This document shows positions 1-4,594 of a stretch of 10,462 bases of DNA, piece by piece. A model generated the notes under the pieces. It saw only the letters and a list, made by a program, of their open reading frames with translations. It had not been told where the DNA came from and searched no databases. Source of the stretch: an uncultured Lachnospiraceae bacterium (GTDB lineage Bacteria > Bacillota > Clostridia > Lachnospirales > Lachnospiraceae); NCBI GenBank assembly GCA_910588865.1, contig CAJUSJ010000115.1, positions 1 through 10,462 on the forward strand, in the 5' to 3' direction. The translations under genes were made by a program, and so were the position numbers. Position 1 is the stretch's first letter; each line of letters starts with the position of its first letter.

Positions 1-50
1 TTAGCTGTTTCGGATATTTCCTGGATTACTCTTTTTTCTTGGTCACTCAT
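1..50 (-). CDS. N-terminus of a divergent phage-type gene (partial)
   Basis: The first 16 codons of a gene running off the left edge read MSDQEKRVIQEISETA. The start is the ATG at 50, set by an AGGAGG ribosome site at 66-61 (minus strand), ten bases upstream. It is driven by a consensus promoter (85-113) and lies divergent to the XRE repressor at 171. That is the usual place of the first early/lytic gene opposite a temperate-phage repressor. The polar, helical start suggests a small cytoplasmic phage protein, but too little is visible to name a family. Seen: start, ribosome site, promoter. Inferred: lytic-side gene repressed during lysogeny. Confidence 0.6.
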   Translation of the reverse strand, partial: MSDQEKRVIQEISETA

Positions 51-84
51 GTATGGGTCACCTCCTTTTGTTACTTACACTTAC

Positions 85-113
85 ATTATAGTTACTTAAA
101 GTACTTTTGTCAA
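85..113 (-). promoter_or_regulatory. Consensus sigma-A promoter of the divergent gene
   Basis: On the minus strand there is a perfect -35 TTGACA (113-108) and a perfect -10 TATAAT (90-85) with a 17-base spacer. Transcription would start near 78 and read left into the gene starting at 50. A promoter this strong needs repression in a lysogen, and the spacer holds a palindrome (93-103) suited to that. Confidence 0.85.
93..103. promoter_or_regulatory. Putative repressor operator TACTT-A-AAGTA
   Basis: A perfect 11-base palindrome, TACTTAAAGTA, lies inside the spacer of the leftward promoter. The half-site TTACTT recurs at 71-76 and 92-97. A related palindrome, TGACTTAAGTAA, lies at 125-136. Repeated half-sites between a repressor gene and its divergent partner are what a phage operator region looks like. 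Binding by the product of 171-707 is inferred. Confidence 0.6.
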
Positions 114-123
114 CCTCTTTTTG

Positions 124-152
124 TTGACTTAAGTAATCTTTTATGATATTCT
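124..152 (+). promoter_or_regulatory. Possible repressor promoter overlapping a second operator
   Basis: TTGACT (124-129) and TATTCT (147-152) are 17 bases apart and could be the -35 and -10 of the repressor gene. The -35 overlaps the palindrome ACTTAAGT (127-134), which would allow autoregulation. The -10 is weak and the implied leader is only about 12 bases, so this is tentative. Confidence 0.4.
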
Positions 153-170
153 ATATTTAAGGAGGTGAAT

Positions 171-707
171 ATGGATTTGAATGAAAGAATAAAAATGATA
201 AGAAAAATGAATTGTCTCAGTCAAGATGATTTTGGAAAATACTTAAAAATTACTAAAGCCTCTATAAGTCGCCTTGAATCTGGGATCAATAACCCATCAG
301 AACAGACTATTGCCTTGATTTGCTCCGAATTCAACATCAACGAGCATTGGCTCCGCACCGGGGAAGGCTCCCCTACCAAGGATCTGTCCCCCACTGAGGA
401 GGTGGAGTCTCTGGTCAGGAAAGTCATTGATTATAATAACCGGGACGAAAAAAATCCTTTCTATGATATGATCATAGATATGATGAAGACCTACCATGAT
501 CTGGATCCAGAGTCCCAGTTGGTGATCCAGGACTATTTTAAAAATCTTCGCCTAACTATTATCTCAAAGGATTTGCCGGATACTGTTGAATCCCAGATCG
601 ACAAGAAAGTAGCCGAATATCGGCGGGAGTTGGAAATTGAGGCAAGACTGGCCGAAAAATCATCAGCCTACGAGAATATCGCAGACACAGATAAAAAGCA
701 GGCTTAA
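171..707 (+). CDS. XRE/Cro-CI family prophage-type repressor
   Basis: A 178-residue DNA-binding regulator, probably the lysogeny repressor of the left-hand element. Residues about 5-60 form an HTH_3 (XRE) domain (Q-D-D-F recognition-helix entry, S-I-S-R-L-E-S-G), followed by the WLRTGEG motif common right after the HTH in clostridial prophage repressors. The remainder is a helical, charged segment (about 75-178) that ends in a tail rich in Glu, Arg and Lys. It is probably a dimerisation helix, not a LexA-type peptidase, because no Ser/Lys protease motif is visible. I chose the ATG at 171 over the GTG at 165 because AAGGAGG (159-165) ends five bases before it and covers the GTG. It is divergent from the gene at 50, with operator-like palindromes between. 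Its last 126 bases are the parent of a repeat family found three more times downstream. Confidence 0.85.
   Translation: MDLNERIKMIRKMNCLSQDDFGKYLKITKASISRLESGINNPSEQTIALICSEFNINEHWLRTGEGSPTKDLSPTEEVESLVRKVIDYNNRDEKNPFYDMIIDMMKTYHDLDPESQLVIQDYFKNLRLTIISKDLPDTVESQIDKKVAEYRRELEIEARLAEKSSAYENIADTDKKQA
582..707 (+). repeat. Repressor-tail repeat, intact parent copy
   Basis: The 3' end of the repressor gene, coding for the tail from T-V-E-S-Q to K-K-Q-A and stop. Further copies lie at 1428-1553 (126 bases, no gaps, about 17 mismatches by hand count), 2493-2615 (123 bases, no gaps, more diverged) and 3920-3970 (partial, degraded). The copies end at the same K-Q-A-stop codons except the last. Confidence 0.9.
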
Positions 708-761
708 AAAGAAACTTTACTTTGCGATGATTAAAAATAACTACGAAATGAGGATTACTTT

Positions 762-1397
762 ATGAAAAAAATTCACTTTATTAGTTTAAGTATTATTGTT
801 TTATTATTCAATGGTTGCTCAAATTCAAATACCAGTTCCACTACTACAGAATCTGAAACAACCACAACGGCCATAGTTGAGACAGTTGAAGATACAAGAA
901 ATGAATCTACGGCTGTTGAAAGTACTATTGAATCTTCTGAAAATATTACAGAATCCGATATTCCTATAGAATTACCAAATACAGAGGGATTAACACATGC
1001 TCTCGCTGATGTATTCATCTCTATTGGGTTGAATACTGTTCCTCCACTGGAATTCAAAAACTACGAAAATCTTTCTGGAACAATAAGCATAGATGTTTAT
1101 GCGGAAACAGATAAATACAATCTTATATTCGAGTGTTTATATATAGATATTACCGATTCTTGGAGTGTTTCTTTCGTTAAAAATAGCGATAATCAACATG
1201 TTTACTGGGCTCCAAAAGGTTTAGAAAACAAAGTCGATTTATACGATTATAATACAGATACTTTAATATCTGCTAAATCAGAAACTTTTTCTTCTGACCC
1301 CGTTGGTGATTTTGAATCTCAAGCAGAATCAATCAGTAATGATTTTGACAAGTCATTAGAATCCATGGCAGATAAATACCAGACAAAATCAAAATAA
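762..1397 (+). CDS. Secreted lipoprotein, possible superinfection-exclusion factor
   Basis: A 211-residue predicted lipoprotein. There is a K-K start, a hydrophobic stretch at residues 5-17 and a lipobox-like L-F-N-G-C with the lipidated Cys at 19. A Ser/Thr/Glu-rich low-complexity linker follows (about 20-68) and then a soluble domain (about 70-211) that I do not recognise. It should be anchored on the outer face of the membrane. The -3 Phe and -2 Asn are unusual for a lipobox. A weak GAGG lies about 9 bases before the ATG. Base composition is clearly more A+T-rich than the neighbours, pointing to separate acquisition. Lipoproteins in this place, just behind the repressor in a lysogeny module, are known to block DNA entry of other phages (Ltp of streptococcal phage TP-J34). 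That role is inferred from position only. The gene is followed directly by a displaced repressor tail. Confidence 0.65.
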   Translation: MKKIHFISLSIIVLLFNGCSNSNTSSTTTESETTTTAIVETVEDTRNESTAVESTIESSENITESDIPIELPNTEGLTHALADVFISIGLNTVPPLEFKNYENLSGTISIDVYAETDKYNLIFECLYIDITDSWSVSFVKNSDNQHVYWAPKGLENKVDLYDYNTDTLISAKSETFSSDPVGDFESQAESISNDFDKSLESMADKYQTKSK

Positions 1398-1427
1398 AAC
1401 TAAAAGATATTCTTATTTGTATATAGA

Positions 1428-1553
1428 ACTATTGAGTCCCAGATCGACAAGAAAGTGGCCGAATACCGGCAGGAGCTGGAGTTGGAGGCAAGACAGGCCG
1501 AAAAGTTATCAGCTTACGAACATATCGCAGACGCAAATAAAAAGCAGGCTTAA
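1428..1553 (+). repeat. Displaced repressor-tail copy 1
   Basis: This aligns without gaps to 582-707, with about 109 of 126 bases matching. The frame is open and encodes nearly the same peptide (T-I-E-S-Q-I-D-K-K-V to K-K-Q-A-stop), with many differences synonymous. It therefore looks like the tail of a related repressor allele and not a recent duplication. No start codon or ribosome site precedes it, so it is not an independent gene. The bases just before it (1413-1424) match the start of the HicB-like mini-gene at 3156-3167. Confidence 0.9.
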
Positions 1554-1577
1554 AATCATCCTTAATGGAGGTAAGAC

Positions 1578-2027
1578 ATGTCCATATTAAAACAGGAAGC
1601 TGTAAACATTATAGAGAATATGCGGGAATATGTTATGGCAGAGGTAGTTGACTACCTGCGTAATATCTCTAATGAAAATAGCCAATCCTCTGAAAGAATG
1701 GAAGGTTATCGCATATTGCAATCTTTTGCTGGAATATTGCCCTCTGACTTTGATTATAAAAAGGAACTGGAGGCTATGAGAGAGGAAAGCAGTCAGGATA
1801 AACAAAAAAGGCTCGAATACGAAGCCAGGGAAAAAGCTGTCCGCAATTATAACCAGGGCCTTCTCGAAGCGGAGGAACGCGGGGTCAAGCTGGGAATTCA
1901 ACAGGGGGCTCAACGGGTTAATGCATTAAATGCGTTGCTTCTGCGGGATAAGCGTTATGATGACTTGCTCCGTTCAACTAATGATAGCGATTTCCAGCAG
2001 CAATTAATGATTCATTATGGTTTATAA
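1578..2027 (+). CDS. Mosaic protein: antitoxin-like N-terminus, Rpn-like C-terminus
   Basis: A 149-residue protein that looks stitched together. Residues 1-70 resemble the small helical antitoxin-type proteins often paired with RelE/ParE toxins (V-V-D-Y-L-R region, then D-F-D-Y-K-K-E-L). Residues about 80-149 resemble the C-terminal tail of Rpn/PD-(D/E)XK family 'transposase' proteins of Clostridia: Y-E-A-R-E-K, an E-E-R-G-x-K-x-G-I coiled part, then L-L-x-D-K-R-Y-D-D-L-x-R-S. The nuclease core of an Rpn protein is absent. GGAGGT (1567-1572) sits five bases before the ATG. The last 107 bases recur, with one mismatch, at 3197-3303. No partner toxin is adjacent. Both family assignments are by eye and the function is unknown. 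Confidence 0.6.
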   Translation: MSILKQEAVNIIENMREYVMAEVVDYLRNISNENSQSSERMEGYRILQSFAGILPSDFDYKKELEAMREESSQDKQKRLEYEAREKAVRNYNQGLLEAEERGVKLGIQQGAQRVNALNALLLRDKRYDDLLRSTNDSDFQQQLMIHYGL

Positions 2028-2058
2028 GCCGCAGTTCTTGGCTGGATAGGATAAAAAA
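1922..2058 (+). repeat. Rpn-like tail repeat, copy A
   Basis: Pairs with 3197-3333 at an offset of 1275 bases. Bases 1922-2028, which run through the stop codon, have a single mismatch (C at 1968 against T at 3243). Bases 2029-2058, just after the stop, have eight mismatches in 30, all transitions. Confidence 0.9.
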
Positions 2059-2081
2059 ATCTGATTAAGGAGGTCATTTTT

Positions 2082-2486
2082 ATGAAACAAATAGAACGTT
2101 ATTTTTATCCTGCTGTTTTTACTTACGAACCCGGTCAGGAAATCGCTGTGGATTTTCCCGATCTGAAATGCGCCACCAGCGGCATAAATGATGATGACGC
2201 TCTCTTGTCCGCAAGAGAACTTCTCGGCTGCGTCCTTTACGGACTGGAAGAAGATGCGGAAGAAATTCCTGCCCCCACCCCTTTGACAGAGGTAGACACG
2301 CAGCCCAACGAACGTGTTGTATTGGTTGATGTATATATGCCGTCTATTCGTCAGGCACACATTAACCGCTCTGTCAACCGTACTGTAACATTACCCGCAT
2401 GGCTCAATGCCGTTGCGTTAGAACACAATGTTAACTTTTCTCAAGTATTGCAAGATGCTCTCAAATCTCAACTCCACTTAGGATAA
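2082..2486 (+). CDS. HicB-like antitoxin, no HicA beside it
   Basis: A 134-residue HicB-family protein. The N-terminal half has the RNase H-like HicB fold signature: Y-F-Y-P-A-V-F near residues 7-13, V-D-F-P-D-L at 23-28, then helices around A-L-L-S-A-R-E-L-L. The C-terminus (about 98-132) is a ribbon-helix-helix-type DNA-binding segment, V-N-R-T-V-T-L-P-x-W-L followed by F-S-x-V-L-Q. HicB proteins normally neutralise the HicA mRNA interferase and repress their own operon. No HicA-sized gene lies on either side, so this is an orphan. AAGGAGGT (2067-2074) lies seven bases before the ATG. A repressor-tail copy starts six bases after its stop codon. Confidence 0.75.
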   Translation: MKQIERYFYPAVFTYEPGQEIAVDFPDLKCATSGINDDDALLSARELLGCVLYGLEEDAEEIPAPTPLTEVDTQPNERVVLVDVYMPSIRQAHINRSVNRTVTLPAWLNAVALEHNVNFSQVLQDALKSQLHLG

Positions 2487-2492
2487 AAGCGG

Positions 2493-2615
2493 CTTGAGGC
2501 CCTGACCGACAGGAAAGGGGCTGAATACCGGCAGGAGCTGGAACTTAAGACAAGACAAACCAGAGAGTTATCAGTTTGCGAGGATATCGCAGACGCAGGT
2601 AGAAAGCAGGCTTAG
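2493..2615 (+). repeat. Displaced repressor-tail copy 2
   Basis: This aligns without gaps to 1431-1553 and still reads in frame to the same end (E-Y-R-Q-E-L-E-L in the middle, R-K-Q-A-stop at the end). Its TAG stop overlaps the AGGAG ribosome site (2614-2618) of the toxin gene at 2627. It has no start codon of its own. It is more diverged than copy 1, so the copies do not have the same age or source. Confidence 0.85.
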
Positions 2616-2626
2616 GAGAATATCAT

Positions 2627-2869
2627 ATGTTTAAAATTGTCTATTCAAAAAAGGCGGAAAAATTTTTAAAAAGACAAGATAAAATTACCCAAAAACGCAT
2701 TATTGAAGCTATTTCTAAACTTCCATTAGCTGGTGATATCAAAAAGCTCCAAGGTATATCTGGATATCGGCTGCGTGTCGGAGACTTTCGGGTTTTATTT
2801 GATGTCAATGGCCTTATAGTTGATATTATAAAGATTGAAAATCGTGGACAAATTTATAAAGGAGTGTAA
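2627..2869 (+). CDS. RelE/ParE-superfamily toxin
   Basis: An 80-residue toxin of the RelE/ParE fold. Diagnostic features are Y-S-K-K-A-E-K-F-L near the start, K-L-Q-G followed by Y-R-L-R-V-G-D-F-R-V-L-F (residues 40-60), and a closing I-E-N-R-G-Q-I-Y-K. This pattern is typical of ribosome-dependent mRNA interferases (RelE, YoeB, HigB type), although ParE members poison gyrase and the two cannot be separated here. AGGAG at 2614-2618 lies eight bases before the ATG. The antitoxin gene follows after five bases, giving a toxin-first order like HigBA. Length is normal for the family, so it is probably intact. Confidence 0.85.
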   Translation: MFKIVYSKKAEKFLKRQDKITQKRIIEAISKLPLAGDIKKLQGISGYRLRVGDFRVLFDVNGLIVDIIKIENRGQIYKGV

Positions 2870-2874
2870 ATTGT

Positions 2875-3099
2875 ATGTCAAATGTAAAAGAACGCATTTT
2901 GGGCGCTGTTACTATAATGAGCGATAAAGACGCTGAGAAAGTATGGTATTTAATTCAATCAATATTCACCCTCAATAACGCTGAGGAGGTTGCCCCTGAT
3001 GAAGACGAAATTAACGCTTTTGAGGCTTATCATAATAATGATCCTGAATATCAGCCCGCTATCTCCCAGGAAGATCTGATGAAAGAGTTGGAAATATAA
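2875..3099 (+). CDS. Cognate antitoxin of the RelE/ParE-type toxin
   Basis: A 74-residue, very acidic protein starting five bases after the toxin stop codon, with GGAG overlapping the toxin's end. The N-terminal half (V-K-E-R-I-L-G-A, M-S-D-K-D-A-E-K-V-W-x-L-I) is a helical segment of the kind found in small clostridial antitoxins that accompany RelE-type toxins. The C-terminus (E-V-A-P-D-E-D-E to L-M-K-E-L) is the likely flexible toxin-wrapping part. The antitoxin role is inferred from size, charge and tight coupling to the toxin. The exact Pfam family is not certain. Confidence 0.75.
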   Translation: MSNVKERILGAVTIMSDKDAEKVWYLIQSIFTLNNAEEVAPDEDEINAFEAYHNNDPEYQPAISQEDLMKELEI

Positions 3100-3152
3100 G
3101 CATTCAAATCGAAATAGCTCCGCCTTTCAAAAGTAAAAAAGGAGGTTTTGTT

Positions 3153-3302
3153 ATGTTATTTGTATATCCTGCCATCTTCCACAAGGAAGAACAATCTGCA
3201 TTAAATGCGTTGCTTCTGCGGGATAAGCGTTATGATGACTTGTTCCGTTCAACTAATGATAGCGATTTCCAGCAGCAATTAATGATTCATTATGGTTTAT
3301 AA
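3153..3302 (+). CDS. Chimeric 49-residue ORF: HicB start fused to Rpn-like tail
   Basis: The first 14 residues, MLFVYPAIFHKEEQ, are the typical start of a HicB-family antitoxin (compare Y-F-Y-P-A-V-F in the gene at 2082). From residue 15 the sequence is the C-terminal 34-35 residues of the mosaic gene at 1578, in the same frame, with one Leu-to-Phe change. A strong AGGAGG-type ribosome site (3139-3145) lies seven bases upstream, so it may be translated. It looks like the product of a recombination that joined two accessory genes and kept the frame. It could be a functionless relic or a small new protein. Confidence 0.65.
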   Translation: MLFVYPAIFHKEEQSALNALLLRDKRYDDLFRSTNDSDFQQQLMIHYGL

Positions 3303-3333
3303 GTTGTGGCTCCTGGCCGGATAGGACAAAAAA
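3197..3333 (+). repeat. Rpn-like tail repeat, copy B
   Basis: Partner of 1922-2058. It forms the 3' part of the chimeric mini-gene and continues about 30 bases past its stop codon with lower identity. Confidence 0.9.
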
Positions 3334-3366
3334 GAGTTAAGCATAAAAATCAAGGGAGGCAATTAC

Positions 3367-3918
3367 ATGTCATTACCGCAAAAAAAAATTTACACATCAG
3401 AGGACTATTGGAGTCTTCCGGAAGATGTCCGAGCGGAGTTAATTGACGGCCAGATCTATTATCAAGCCGCCCCAAACCGGATCCATCAAAAAATTTTAAT
3501 GGAACTTTCCGCGACCATTCGTAATCACATCCGCGGGAACCATGGTCTATGCGAAGTATACCCGGCCCCCTTTGCCGTCAAACTCTTTGAGGGTAACGAT
3601 CAGGCCATCGTAGAGCCGGACATCAGCGTGATTTGTGACCCCCATAAATTGACAGACCGTGGCTGCTCCGGAGCCCCTGACTGGATTATCGAAATCGTTT
3701 CCCCAGGCAATCCAGGTCACGATTTTATCTACAAACTGAACCTGTATGCTAAAGCCGGAGTACGTGAATATTGGATCGTGGACCCTCGTAATCATAACAT
3801 ACTGGTATACTATCTTGAGCAAAAAGATTTTGGGGTTAAAACTTATACATTCCATGACTCTATAAAGGTCAACATATATGATGATTTCTGGATTGATTTT
3901 CATGATTTGGACTTATGA
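3367..3918 (+). CDS. Uma2-family (DUF820) PD-(D/E)XK putative nuclease
   Basis: A 183-residue protein with the Uma2/DUF820 pattern: an N-terminal Y-T-S-E-D-Y-W-x-L-P and A-E-L-I-D-G (residues 24-28), a helix with H40, then V-E-P-D-I-S-V-I (82-89), W-I-I-E-I-V-S-P (106-113), a Lys helix Y-K-L-N-L-Y, and R-E-Y-W-I-V-D-P (133-140). Asp85 and Glu109 would be the metal-binding acidic residues of the restriction-endonuclease-like fold. The length is normal. The biochemical target of this widespread family is not established, so 'endonuclease' rests on fold alone. GGGAGG (3354-3359) lies seven bases before the ATG. It is a solitary cargo gene between the chimeric mini-gene and a degraded repressor tail. 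Confidence 0.8.
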   Translation: MSLPQKKIYTSEDYWSLPEDVRAELIDGQIYYQAAPNRIHQKILMELSATIRNHIRGNHGLCEVYPAPFAVKLFEGNDQAIVEPDISVICDPHKLTDRGCSGAPDWIIEIVSPGNPGHDFIYKLNLYAKAGVREYWIVDPRNHNILVYYLEQKDFGVKTYTFHDSIKVNIYDDFWIDFHDLDL

Positions 3919-3919
3919 T

Positions 3920-3970
3920 ACCATTGAGTCAGGGACAGACAAAATTCAGGTAATAATCGAATACAGTTAA
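3920..3970 (+). repeat. Degraded repressor-tail copy 3
   Basis: Starting two bases after the Uma2 stop codon, the sequence reads T-I-E-S-G-T-D-K-I-Q-V-I-I-E-Y-S-stop. This matches the start of the repressor tail (T-I-E-S-Q-I-D-K-K-V-A-E-Y-R) with two extra codons and substitutions. Shared base strings are ATTGAGTC and CGAATAC. Only the first third of the tail is present. It is recognisable mainly because it falls at the expected boundary between cargo blocks. Confidence 0.55.
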
Positions 3971-3989
3971 ACGAAAAGGAGAACCCACT

Positions 3990-4559
3990 ATGAAAAAAAG
4001 TTTAAAATCAATTATCTTGGCAGGAGTTTTATCGCTTTCCTTATCCGCTTCCGTATTTGGCGGTTCCTGGCAGAGTGACTTTACTGGATACTGGTACCAA
4101 AATGATGACGGCACTTATCCGGTTAACTGCTGGCAGTGGATTGATGACAATCATGATGGTATCGCGGAGAGCTATTATTTTGATGATAAGGGATATATCC
4201 TGGTAAACACCACTACCCCTGACGGTTATAGCGTTGACACCAATGGTGCCTGGATCGTTAACGGAATCGTGCAGACACAGGTCGTTTCCGCTCCCTCCGT
4301 CCCTGTTCAGCCACAGCAGCAAGAGGTATCCCAATCAGAAGAATCTCAAACGCGGGAAACCCCAGCACAGACCGCAAGAAGCGGAATTTCCTCTTCCCCC
4401 TATGACGGGTACACCATTATTGTGAATACCAGTACAAAAAAATATCACAGACCTGGTTGTGCCTCTGTATCAAAAATGAAAGATAAAAATAAGGGTTACG
4501 CAAGCGACGCGTCCTATTTGGAATCCCTTGGTTATTCTCCATGTAAAAACTGCCATTAA
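3990..4559 (+). CDS. Secreted cell-wall-repeat protein with C-terminal Cys/His metal site
   Basis: A 189-residue exported protein. A signal peptide spans residues 1-24 (K-K-S-L-K start, hydrophobic core, cut near S-V-F-G). Residues 30-95 hold aromatic/Gly repeats of the cell-wall/choline-binding type (F-T-G-Y-W-Y-Q-N-D-D-G-T, then Y-Y-F-D-D-K-G-Y-I, then V-D-T-N-G-A-W). A Gln/Ser/Pro-rich linker covers about 96-135. The C-terminal domain (141-189) has Y-H-R-P-G-C (His153, Cys157) and a final C-K-N-C-H (Cys185, Cys188), the layout of the small Ada-like zinc-binding domain seen in clostridial surface proteins. AAGGAG (3976-3981) lies eight bases before the ATG. It probably binds the wall and displays a metal site. 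The biological role is not known. Confidence 0.7.
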   Translation: MKKSLKSIILAGVLSLSLSASVFGGSWQSDFTGYWYQNDDGTYPVNCWQWIDDNHDGIAESYYFDDKGYILVNTTTPDGYSVDTNGAWIVNGIVQTQVVSAPSVPVQPQQQEVSQSEESQTRETPAQTARSGISSSPYDGYTIIVNTSTKKYHRPGCASVSKMKDKNKGYASDASYLESLGYSPCKNCH

Positions 4560-4594
4560 TTTTCAAACATAAATTTTCGCGGGGAGATGTGTCT

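Noticed and set aside
3110..3147. Possible hairpin hiding the ribosome site of the chimeric ORF (CCTTT with AAAGG)
   Set aside because: Only about five continuous pairs, mostly A-T; too weak to claim regulation.
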